Below, in pieces: positions 1 to 6,081 of a stretch of DNA of 8,222 nt (its first letter is position 1; each line of letters begins with the position of its first letter). The position numbers and the translations under genes were made by a program. The notes under the pieces were generated by a model. The model saw only the letters and a list, made by a program, of their open reading frames with translations, was not told the origin of the DNA and did not search any database. Origin of the DNA: an uncultured Holophagales bacterium (GTDB lineage Bacteria; Acidobacteriota; Thermoanaerobaculia; UBA5066); contig CALMDF010000453.1 of NCBI GenBank assembly GCA_937864895.1, positions 1 through 8,222 on the forward strand, given 5' to 3'.

Positions 1-57
1 CAGGAGCCTCGTGACGAGCGGGCCCCCACGACGGAACGAACAGAGGCGTCGGTTCAT
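1..57 (-). CDS. N-terminal fragment of an unidentified protein, cut by the window edge
   Basis: An ATG at 55-57 (minus strand) opens a reading frame that stays open to the window edge, giving 19 codons that begin MNRRLCSFRRGG. It is supported by an almost ideal Shine-Dalgarno AAGGAGGG six bases upstream of the ATG. The N-terminus is rich in Arg with few hydrophobic residues so far. It could be the n-region of a signal peptide, but too little is visible to say. It lies on the same strand as the large secreted protein and starts 108 bases after that gene's stop, so the two may be co-transcribed. No function can be given. The gene call rests mainly on the ribosome binding site. Confidence 0.6.
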   Translation of the reverse strand, partial: MNRRLCSFRRGGPLVTRLL

Positions 58-62
58 GACGT

Positions 63-70
63 CCCTCCTT
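63..70 (-). promoter_or_regulatory. Strong Shine-Dalgarno of the left-edge gene
   Basis: On the minus strand this reads AAGGAGGG and is followed by ACGTC(A) and the ATG at 57. It is near-perfect complementarity to the anti-Shine-Dalgarno of 16S rRNA, at standard spacing. It is the best ribosome binding site in the window and the main reason to accept the truncated gene. A possible -10 (TATCTT, minus strand, 97-102) lies upstream, but no matching -35 is visible, so I do not call a promoter. Confidence 0.7.
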
Positions 71-165
71 CAAGGGTTGCCCTTTTTGTTGGCCGGAAGA
101 TACAGCAGCCGCCGGGAAGGCGGACGTGCGAGCCGTCACGGGGTTGGAAGCCCGCTTCGCCGCTT

Positions 166-3100
166 CTACGGGACGATCATCGGAACGTAGCTCCCGTCGT
201 CGTTCCCCTGGTCGTTCAGGACGCCGTAGGCGAGGAACTGGTCCGACCCGGACACGCGCCGAATCCGCGCGTAGCCCTGCCAGGCGCCGAACCGCGCCAG
301 CGGCGCGTTGAACTGGCGCCACTGGCCGGGCGCGAGCGTGCAGGGGGAGCATTCCGGCTCCTTTCCCAGCTCGTTCCCGAGCGGCCCGAAGTAGGTCACC
401 TCGAGCCGGAGGTCCTCGACCTCGCCCCCGAGGGCGTGGACGACGGCCAGGTTCGAGCGCGTTCCCCCCTCCACACCGCGGGTCCCCGTCTGCTGGAGCC
501 CGTAGACCCACGCCTCGGTGTCGGCCGCCTCCCCGATCGGCGTGTAGCCGTAGGCGAGGCCGAGCCGGCCGCCCGCCCGAGTCGTCGTCGTCCGGACCCC
601 GACGAAACCCTCGCTCGTCGGGATCCGGGCCTGGGTGTCGCTCTGGTCGACCCGGAACTGCCCGTCGAGGAACTGCACGAAGACGCTTCCGACGGTGCCC
701 GGAGGTGCGTAGAACCCGACGTCGCGAAGCTCCTGGACGATGTTCGGCAGCGTGAACTGGGACCGCGAGGGAAGGTCGAAATACCCCCAGTCCGGGACGG
801 GGTCGCCCGAGGGGATGAGGGCGAAGAGGCCCGAGATGTCGCGGCTCGTCCGGTTCGCGAAGGTCACCTCGGACGTGTAGCCGGCCGCTTCGAGGATCAC
901 GGGCACGACGGCGGACGCGGTCCGGGACGGAACGTCGTTCGGGACCATGGGAACGAAGGCTCCGTCGCCGTTCAGGTTGTCGTTGAGGACGCCGTAGCAG
1001 ACGAACTGGTCGCCGCCCCAGACGCGCCTCACGACGGCGTAGCCGTAGGTGAGGCCGCGGAGGGCGAGCGGGAACGACTTCTGCTCCCACTGGAACGGGG
1101 AGAGGTCGAAGGTGTCCTTCGTCGCGTTCGCGACGCCCGTGTCGCCGTCGTAGTAGGTCGCCTCGAGGCGGATGGGGCCGCCCGGACCGCCCCCGGCGTT
1201 CACGCACGCGAGGTTGGAGCGGGTGCCCGGGGCTCCCGCGGCGGAGGTCTGCTGGAGGCCGAAGACGAACGCCTCGTTCGAGGCGGCCCGTCCCAGCGGC
1301 GTGGCGGGGAAGGCAAGCCCGAAACGCCCGATGACCCCCTGCGCGCGGAGCGCGTCCGTGGCCGGCGTCGTCACCCGGACCTGCGCGCCGAACTGGACGA
1401 GGTTGTCCGCTCCCGCGACCTCGATCCGGAGCGAGGCGGTCTTGTTCCCCGTGGGGACGTTCATCCCCGTGGCGCTCTGGAGGAAGCCGAACACGTCGGG
1501 GTGGATCTGCTGCCCGGGCGACAGGGAATGGGTCGAGGTGGCCTCGAAGGAACCCTTCACCCGGAAGGTCAGGTTCAGCGTCCGCCCGGAGCGGTTCGTC
1601 AGCGTGAGCTCGGAGGTGAAGAAGGCTCCGCCCGCGCCCGTGCTCGTCAGGACGATCGGCAGGAGGTAGGTGTAGACGTTCCCGGTGCCCGTGGAGCCGT
1701 AGGAGACGACGACGGTCTTCGTGGCTGACCGGCTCCCCGCCGTGTTCGCGGCGGTGAGCGTCACGGCGTAGCTCCCGGGACTCGCCCAGACCTTGACGGG
1801 GTTCTGGACGGACGAGGTCGTCCCGTCGCCGAAATTCCAGCTCCAGCTCGAGGCGCCCCCCTGCGACCGGTCGGAGAAGGCGACCGTCTGGCCCGGCCTG
1901 GGCGCCTCGGGGCTGTAGGCGAAGTCGGCGGTCGGCGGGGAGGTCGAGCCCGTCGCCCCGCCGGCGGGGTTGATCTCCCACATCCCGCGGCCCCAGGTCG
2001 CCGCGCGGAGCCGGGTCCCGTCCGGCGAGACGAGGAGGTAGGAGACCCAGGTCGCGGGGAAGTCGTCGCCGTACCGGCTCCAGCTCTGCCCCTTGTCCGT
2101 CGATCGGAAGATGCCGTACTTCGTCCCTGCGAACATCAGGTTCGGGTCGGCGGGCGAGAAGGCGAGACTGTCGACCGGGGAGAAGAAGGTGAACGAGCCC
2201 CCCGCGTAGGTGACCGGGACGCCGATCCCGGAGCTCGCCGCCGCACCGGTCTTCTGCTCCTGGTCGAGGCTCGAGATCCGCCAGATGACGTGGCGCCCCT
2301 CGCCGGGTATCAGCTCCGTGGCGCTCTCGAGGCCGACGTAGAGGGCGTTCGGGTCGGTCGGGTCCCAGGCGATGGCGTTGATCTGGCTCCCGAGGTTCAG
2401 GAGGAAGCCGTTCTGGAAGCCGTTCAGCGTGTAGATGAGGTAGCCCGCGGCGGTGCCGAAGGCGACCCGGTTCCGGTCGGTCGGGCGGATGGCGATCGAC
2501 GAGCAGCTCGCATAGGCCTTCTGAACGTTCGGGCAGGGCTGATCCGAGACGCCGTCGGAGCAGAAGTACTCGGCGTAGACGGGTTGCCAGTCGGACGGCG
2601 TCGCCGCCCCGTTCGAGGTCCGGTAGATCCGGTCCGTCATCGTGTAGAGGACCCGCGGGTCGACCGGGTCGATCGCGAGCCGCGAGCGGAACGACGTGAC
2701 GGGCGGCACGGTGCACTGGTCCGCCGTCTGCGCGTCGGGCGGGCAGGTCGTCAGCCGGAACGACTCCTCGCCCTCGCCCCCGTCGTCGGCGCGAGAGGTG
2801 AACCCGTTGAAGTTCGTGGCGTAGACGATGCGCGGGTCCTCGTGGTTGACGGCGCAGTCGTAGCCGTCGCCGTAGAAGACCCTCTTCCAGGCCGTGGTGC
2901 TGTTGCCCGAGAGCCGCATCGTGCCGTTGTCCTGCGTCCCGGCGTAGAGCCGGTACGGGTCGGTCGGGTGCTGCGCGAGGGAGGAGAACATCCGGGCGAC
3001 GACGCCGTCGTTCTTCCAGATGAAGGAGCGGCCCCCGTTCGTCGAGCGGAAGAGGCCGCCGTCCGTCCCCATCCAGAGGTTCGCGAGCCCGGGCTCGAAG

Positions 3101-4500
3101 GCGACGACGTTGATGTCGGCGTGGCAGAACTGGGGGTGCCGCTCGGGGAGGGTCCACTGCGAGATCTGGGTCCACGAGAGGCCCCCGTCCTCGGACCGCC
3201 AGGCGTCGAGCCCTCCGGCGATCACCCGGTCGTGATTCGTCGGGTCGACGGCCAGCGCGAGGAAGGTCCATCCCTGGGTCCCGGCGATGAGCGGGTAGCC
3301 CTGGCCCGAGGGAGGGCCGAGGGCGGCGCCCCAGTTCTGCCCGCCGTTGTCGCTCCGGAAGACGCCGACCTGGGAGAAGCCGCTGGCGTCGTCGTAGCCG
3401 GCGACGAGCCAGTAGAGGCGGTCGGGGTTGGAGGGGGCGATCGCGACGAGCGAGCGGATCGGGATCCCGTCGAACCCGACCTGCTGCGCGAGGTCCTCGA
3501 AGACGACCTGCCAGCTGTCGCCTCCGTCGGTCGAGTAGGCGAGACCGCCCCAGAGCCCCGCCCAGACGACGTTCGGGTCGGCCGGGCTGCGGGCCAGGTT
3601 CACCCCCTGCCGCTTCCGCTCGAGGAGGCTGTCGCCGGTCGACGGGAGCCGGTTCACCCAGGTCCGGCCGCCGTCCTTCGACCTGAAGATCCCGTTGAAC
3701 GTCCCGAGGAGGACGTCGTCCTGGCTGGACGGGTGGACGTCGAGGTCGTACGAGTACATCGAGGGGATGACCTCGAACGCGCCGTTCGTGACGGAGGTCG
3801 TGTTGAAGCTCCAGGTCGAGCCGCCGTCCGTCGACCGGAGGGTCCCGAGGCCGATGACCTGCGAGCCGCTCATCGGAGACTGCTCCCCTGTCGCGGCGTA
3901 GACGACGTTCGGGTTCGACGGCGCCACGGCGACCGCCCCGAACGTGAGGAGCGGCAGGTCGTCGGTGAGGTTCACCGGGTTCGCGTAGTCGGCGCCGGGC
4001 CCTCCCTGTCTCGTCAGGAGCCAGATCCCGCCGTTCGACGTCGCGACGTAGAGCTTCGAGCCGTCTCGGGTGAAACTGTAGTCCCGCACGCGGCCGGCGT
4101 CGGTCGTCGGTCCCAGGGACTTCCACCCCGCGGCCGCGAGCGTCGCGTTGAGGGCCTGCGGCCGTCCGTCCCGGGTGCGGAGACGGAGCCGCTCCCGGTA
4201 GACCTCCGCGGCTACCGAGCGGAGGATCGGCGCGGCGGGAAGCTCGGCCCTCTCGAGCTGCTCCCATTCACGGCGAGCCGCCCAGTACCCCTTCCCTTCG
4301 TAGGTTGCCTCCTTCTTCCGGGCGTTTTCCACGGGGGCGCCGAGGAGGACGAGGTTGGGGATGTTCCGTGGGCCGGAGTGGGAGATGGGCCCGTCGAGGA
4401 CGGGGGCCGAGGCCGGGGCCTGGGCGGGGGCGGAGAGGGCGAGGAGGAGGAAGGGGAGGGCTGCGACCGGGATCGCGGCCGACGACGGAGAGAGTTTCAT
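166..4500 (-). CDS. Large secreted Asp-box beta-propeller protein with PKD domain and duplicated C-terminal module
   Basis: A 1444-residue protein, probably exported. Residues 1-28 form a Sec signal peptide (Lys2, hydrophobic stretch ~10-23, then SAPAQA). Residues ~125-845 are a beta-propeller region with seven clear Asp-boxes (S-x-D/N-x-G-x-x-W/F) starting near 223, 274, 323, 383, 436, 486 and 800. Between them recur blade openings of the type xP-x-(D/N)P-x-x-(V/L)YAGT, near 193, 306, 356, 511, 611, 714 and 782. The segment at ~126-160 (SLGPTTDAGRV, then YVATSNGGIW) resembles the opening of VPS10/BNR-type 'glycosyl hydrolase-like' proteins common in Acidobacteriota. Residues ~855-933 are a PKD domain (WNFGDG near 888-893, then PGSYAVTLTA). 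Residues 943-1187 and 1195-1443 are tandem copies of an unnamed module. Six cysteines lie between 549 and 666 and could form disulfides outside the cell. I see no catalytic signature of sialidases or GH74 enzymes, so adhesion or binding is as likely as hydrolysis. The ATG start has GGGAGG five bases upstream. Confidence 0.92.
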   Translation of the reverse strand: MKLSPSSAAIPVAALPFLLLALSAPAQAPASAPVLDGPISHSGPRNIPNLVLLGAPVENARKKEATYEGKGYWAARREWEQLERAELPAAPILRSVAAEVYRERLRLRTRDGRPQALNATLAAAGWKSLGPTTDAGRVRDYSFTRDGSKLYVATSNGGIWLLTRQGGPGADYANPVNLTDDLPLLTFGAVAVAPSNPNVVYAATGEQSPMSGSQVIGLGTLRSTDGGSTWSFNTTSVTNGAFEVIPSMYSYDLDVHPSSQDDVLLGTFNGIFRSKDGGRTWVNRLPSTGDSLLERKRQGVNLARSPADPNVVWAGLWGGLAYSTDGGDSWQVVFEDLAQQVGFDGIPIRSLVAIAPSNPDRLYWLVAGYDDASGFSQVGVFRSDNGGQNWGAALGPPSGQGYPLIAGTQGWTFLALAVDPTNHDRVIAGGLDAWRSEDGGLSWTQISQWTLPERHPQFCHADINVVAFEPGLANLWMGTDGGLFRSTNGGRSFIWKNDGVVARMFSSLAQHPTDPYRLYAGTQDNGTMRLSGNSTTAWKRVFYGDGYDCAVNHEDPRIVYATNFNGFTSRADDGGEGEESFRLTTCPPDAQTADQCTVPPVTSFRSRLAIDPVDPRVLYTMTDRIYRTSNGAATPSDWQPVYAEYFCSDGVSDQPCPNVQKAYASCSSIAIRPTDRNRVAFGTAAGYLIYTLNGFQNGFLLNLGSQINAIAWDPTDPNALYVGLESATELIPGEGRHVIWRISSLDQEQKTGAAASSGIGVPVTYAGGSFTFFSPVDSLAFSPADPNLMFAGTKYGIFRSTDKGQSWSRYGDDFPATWVSYLLVSPDGTRLRAATWGRGMWEINPAGGATGSTSPPTADFAYSPEAPRPGQTVAFSDRSQGGASSWSWNFGDGTTSSVQNPVKVWASPGSYAVTLTAANTAGSRSATKTVVVSYGSTGTGNVYTYLLPIVLTSTGAGGAFFTSELTLTNRSGRTLNLTFRVKGSFEATSTHSLSPGQQIHPDVFGFLQSATGMNVPTGNKTASLRIEVAGADNLVQFGAQVRVTTPATDALRAQGVIGRFGLAFPATPLGRAASNEAFVFGLQQTSAAGAPGTRSNLACVNAGGGPGGPIRLEATYYDGDTGVANATKDTFDLSPFQWEQKSFPLALRGLTYGYAVVRRVWGGDQFVCYGVLNDNLNGDGAFVPMVPNDVPSRTASAVVPVILEAAGYTSEVTFANRTSRDISGLFALIPSGDPVPDWGYFDLPSRSQFTLPNIVQELRDVGFYAPPGTVGSVFVQFLDGQFRVDQSDTQARIPTSEGFVGVRTTTTRAGGRLGLAYGYTPIGEAADTEAWVYGLQQTGTRGVEGGTRSNLAVVHALGGEVEDLRLEVTYFGPLGNELGKEPECSPCTLAPGQWRQFNAPLARFGAWQGYARIRRVSGSDQFLAYGVLNDQGNDDGSYVPMIVP
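172..918 (-). repeat. C-terminal module, copy B (residues ~1195-1443 of the secreted protein)
   Basis: This is the second and terminal copy of a ~245-residue unit. It opens with VVPVILEAAGYTSEVTFANR and continues with VYGLQQTGTRG, TRSNLAVVHALGG, LAPGQWRQ and RRVSGSDQFLAYGVLND, ending DGSYVPMIVP just before the stop. Motifs in the second half align with copy A at a constant offset of 256 residues (768 bases). For example, the 12-base string AGGACGCCGTAG (plus strand) occurs at 218-229 and again at 986-997. The first half is more diverged. Copy B alone has a Cys-x-x-Cys (ECSPC, residues 1384 and 1387). The alternating hydrophobic pattern suggests beta-sandwich structure. The role is unknown; a terminal position after PKD suggests surface attachment or a secretion signal. 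Confidence 0.85.
940..1674 (-). repeat. C-terminal module, copy A (residues ~943-1187 of the secreted protein)
   Basis: This is the first copy of the unit, directly after the PKD domain. It opens with LLPIVLTSTGAGG and SELTLTNRSG, and carries VFGLQQTSAAG, TRSNLACVNAGG, LSPFQWEQ, RRVWGGDQFVCYGVLND and DGAFVPMVP, each matched in order in copy B. It carries Cys1099 and Cys1168 where copy B has Val and Ala, so any disulfide here is specific to this copy. The two copies are joined by a linker of about eight residues. I do not recognise the module as a named family, though 'LPV-VL...ELTLTNR' openings occur at the ends of other large secreted proteins as I recall them. Confidence 0.85.
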
Positions 4501-4505
4501 CGGTA

Positions 4506-4511
4506 CCTCCC
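4506..4511 (-). promoter_or_regulatory. Ribosome binding site of the secreted Asp-box protein
   Basis: The minus strand reads GGGAGG, then TACCG, then the ATG at 4500. This is a good Shine-Dalgarno at five-base spacing. It fixes the start of the 1444-residue protein, in agreement with the signal peptide that begins at this Met. Confidence 0.8.
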
Positions 4512-4571
4512 GCGCCGGGTGAACGGATCTCGACCCGATTCGCCCGGGTCAGTCGATCGACGTCTGGACGA

Positions 4572-4602
4572 ATGCTATCGCCGCGCTCCCGGGCCGGCGC
4601 AA
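4572..4602 (-). promoter_or_regulatory. Weak candidate promoter for the secreted Asp-box protein
   Basis: Within the 127 bp between lysA and the secreted-protein gene, the minus strand shows TTGCGC (4597-4602) and TAGCAT (4572-4577), 19 bases apart. The -10 matches 4 of 6 consensus positions and the -35 matches 3 of 6. A start near 4565 would leave a leader of about 65 bases containing the palindrome at 4552-4561. This is only suggestive, since the gene could also be read through from lysA. Confidence 0.25.
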
Positions 4603-4622
4603 GAAATCGTTTGGGCCCGCCT

Positions 4623-4636
4623 GCAGGCTAGCCTGC
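4623..4636 (-). terminator. Perfect 14-base palindrome across the lysA stop; weak terminator candidate
   Basis: GCAGGCTAGCCTGC is a perfect inverted repeat (six G/C-rich pairs around TA) that contains the lysA TAG stop codon. On the minus strand it is followed by AGGCGGGCCC and then AAACGATTTCTT, with no true U-run, so it does not fit a classical intrinsic terminator. It may protect the 3' end of the message or weakly attenuate read-through into the downstream gene. Confidence 0.3.
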
Positions 4637-5929
4637 GGGCGTCTCCGGCTCGCTCCGGTGCAGCTCCTCGAACGTGCCGCGCCTCCGGATGACCCTCGCG
4701 GTGTCGCCGTCGACGAGGACCTCCTCGGGGAGCGGCCGGGCGTTGTACTCGCTCGCCATCGCGAAACCGTAGGCGCCGGCGTCGAGGAAGACGACGAGGT
4801 CGCCGGCCGCGGGCCTCGGCAGGAGACGCCCCTCGGCGAGGATGTCCCCGGTCTCGCAGACGTCCCCGGCGACGTCGAGGGTCGTCCCCGGCCCGTCCTT
4901 CCCGACGACGCGGACCCGGTGCTCCGCGCCGTACATCGCCGGGCGCATGAGGGTGTTGAAGCCGGCGTCCACGTTGACGAAGGTCTTCACCGGGGTCGTC
5001 TTCACGGAGTTGACCCGCGCGACCAGGAAACCCGCCTGCGCGACGACGAACCGCCCCGGCTCGATCCAGAGCTCCGGTTCGTAGCCGAGGAGGGCGATCT
5101 CCTCGTCCCAGATCGGCTTCAGCGCCTCGGCGAGGACCGCGGGGGTCATCACGGGCACGCCGTCCTCGAAGGGGATTCCGAGGCCGCCGCCGAGGTCGAC
5201 GAAGGAGAGGCGGAGGCCGAGCTCCTCCTTCAGCTCGCGGACGAAGGCGAGCATCTTCCGGGCGGTCTTCTCGTAGCCGGCCGGGTCGATGATCTGCGAG
5301 CCGATGTGACAGTGGATCCCCTCGATCGCGAGACCGGGGAGGGCCTTCGCGGTTTCGTACCCCTTCCGGGCGATCCCCCCGTCGAGGTGGACGCCGAACT
5401 TCGACTCGGGGATGCCGGTGTTGATCTGGTGGAGCGTGTCGGGGTCGACGCCGGGGTTGATCCGGAACGAGATCCGGGCCGTCGTCCCGAGCCGCACCGC
5501 GGCGGCGGAGACCTGGCCGAGCTCGTCGAGGTTGTCGACGTTCAGGAGGACGTCGTGAGCGAGGGCGAAGTCGATCTCGGACGGGCTCTTCGAGGAGGAC
5601 GAGAAGAGAACGTCGCTCCCCTTCGCGCCCGCGCGGAGGGCGGCCCGGATCTCCCCCTCGGAGACGACCTCGGGGGCGAGCCCCTCGGACAGGATGAGCC
5701 TCACGATCTCGACGTTCGTGTTCGCCTTGAGCGCGTACCGGACCCTCAGCCTCGGGAACCGGGGAGTGAACGCGGCGAGGAGGGCCCGGGCCTGCTCGCG
5801 AATCGTCTCGGCGTCGTAGACGTAGAGGGGCGTTCCGTGCGCGGCGGCGAGCCGCGTGAAGGCCGCGACGGCGTCGGGGTGGGCGGCCTCGCCGGCGCGG
5901 GCGAGGAGGAGACCCGCGCGCAGGCTCAC
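4628..5929 (-). CDS. lysA: Diaminopimelate decarboxylase (meso-DAP to L-lysine)
   Basis: PLP-dependent fold-III decarboxylase that performs the last step of lysine synthesis in the cytoplasm. With the GTG start at 5929 the protein has 433 residues, normal for the family. Visible landmarks are the PLP lysine in RYALKAN (Lys68), the HCHIGSQ motif (206-212), the GGGLG phosphate-binding loop (247-251), EPGR (290-293), the active-site cysteine in CETGD (Cys358), and Tyr387 in AGAYGFAMASEYN. The N-terminal alanine-racemase-like barrel spans ~35-295 and the C-terminal beta domain ~296-420. The frame is open upstream to another GTG at 6064, but the extra 45 residues are Pro/Arg-rich, unlike family N-termini, and run almost into the divergent gene. 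The internal GTG has GGGAGG five bases upstream. The usual GP before the catalytic Cys region is GD here, a mild variation. The gene is divergent from the LD-carboxypeptidase. Confidence 0.96.
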   Translation of the reverse strand: MSLRAGLLLARAGEAAHPDAVAAFTRLAAAHGTPLYVYDAETIREQARALLAAFTPRFPRLRVRYALKANTNVEIVRLILSEGLAPEVVSEGEIRAALRAGAKGSDVLFSSSSKSPSEIDFALAHDVLLNVDNLDELGQVSAAAVRLGTTARISFRINPGVDPDTLHQINTGIPESKFGVHLDGGIARKGYETAKALPGLAIEGIHCHIGSQIIDPAGYEKTARKMLAFVRELKEELGLRLSFVDLGGGLGIPFEDGVPVMTPAVLAEALKPIWDEEIALLGYEPELWIEPGRFVVAQAGFLVARVNSVKTTPVKTFVNVDAGFNTLMRPAMYGAEHRVRVVGKDGPGTTLDVAGDVCETGDILAEGRLLPRPAAGDLVVFLDAGAYGFAMASEYNARPLPEEVLVDGDTARVIRRRGTFEELHRSEPETPAG

Positions 5930-5934
5930 CGGGG

Positions 5935-5940
5935 CCTCCC
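5935..5940 (-). promoter_or_regulatory. Ribosome binding site that decides the lysA start
   Basis: The minus strand reads GGGAGG, five spacer bases, then GTG at 5929. This favours the 433-residue LysA over the extended form from the GTG at 6064, which has no purine-rich sequence in front of it. Confidence 0.7.
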
Positions 5941-6068
5941 GCAGACGGGGGAGGTCGCCGGGAGCGGACGCGGAAGGGCCGGGGCGGCGGGGAGGCGCTC
6001 TGTGAGGTTGCTCATGGGAGATCGGCTGATTCTGCGTCCGGGAGGAGGACCGGTCCAGACGCACCGCA

Positions 6069-6074
6069 TAGAAT
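6069..6074 (+). promoter_or_regulatory. -10 element of the carboxypeptidase-sensor operon; likely leaderless transcript
   Basis: TAGAAT differs from TATAAT at one position and is followed by seven bases and then the GTG start at 6082. A transcription start at the usual distance would fall at or next to the G of GTG. This agrees with the absence of any Shine-Dalgarno sequence in front of that start. Confidence 0.45.
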
Positions 6075-6081
6075 CGTTCCC

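Larger units (their letters stand above)
5930..6081. promoter_or_regulatory. Divergent promoter region between lysA and the LD-carboxypeptidase gene
   Basis: This ~150 bp gap must drive both genes. On the plus strand TAGAAT (6069-6074) matches the -10 consensus at 5 of 6 positions. No clear -35 is seen at 16-18 bases, but a perfect 10-bp palindrome, GGACCGGTCC (6047-6056), occupies that position. No convincing sigma-70 promoter is visible for lysA on the minus strand. A 29-codon minus-strand frame (ATG at 6015, TGA at 5926-5928) overlaps the lysA GTG by four bases, but it has no ribosome binding site and is probably not translated. Confidence 0.5.

Noticed and set aside
107..123. Small hairpin CCGCC-GGGAA-GGCGG downstream of the secreted-protein gene as a terminator
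   Set aside because: It has only five base pairs and no T-run on either strand, so it is expected by chance in sequence this GC-rich.
436..1728. 430-codon plus-strand open frame opposite the C-terminal modules
   Set aside because: It is a shadow of the duplicated region, with a charged repetitive composition and no recognisable motif.
2290..4692. 800-codon plus-strand open frame opposite the secreted Asp-box protein
   Set aside because: The translation is a monotonous Arg/Val/Gly/Asp/Glu/Pro mix with no domain, it lies fully antisense to a gene with clear domains and a signal peptide, and long antisense frames are expected at this GC content.
5930..6064. N-terminal extension of LysA from the GTG at 6064
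   Set aside because: The extra 45 residues are Pro/Arg/Ser-rich, unlike family N-termini, lack a ribosome binding site, and would reach to 18 bases from the divergent gene. The GTG at 5929 has a good Shine-Dalgarno.
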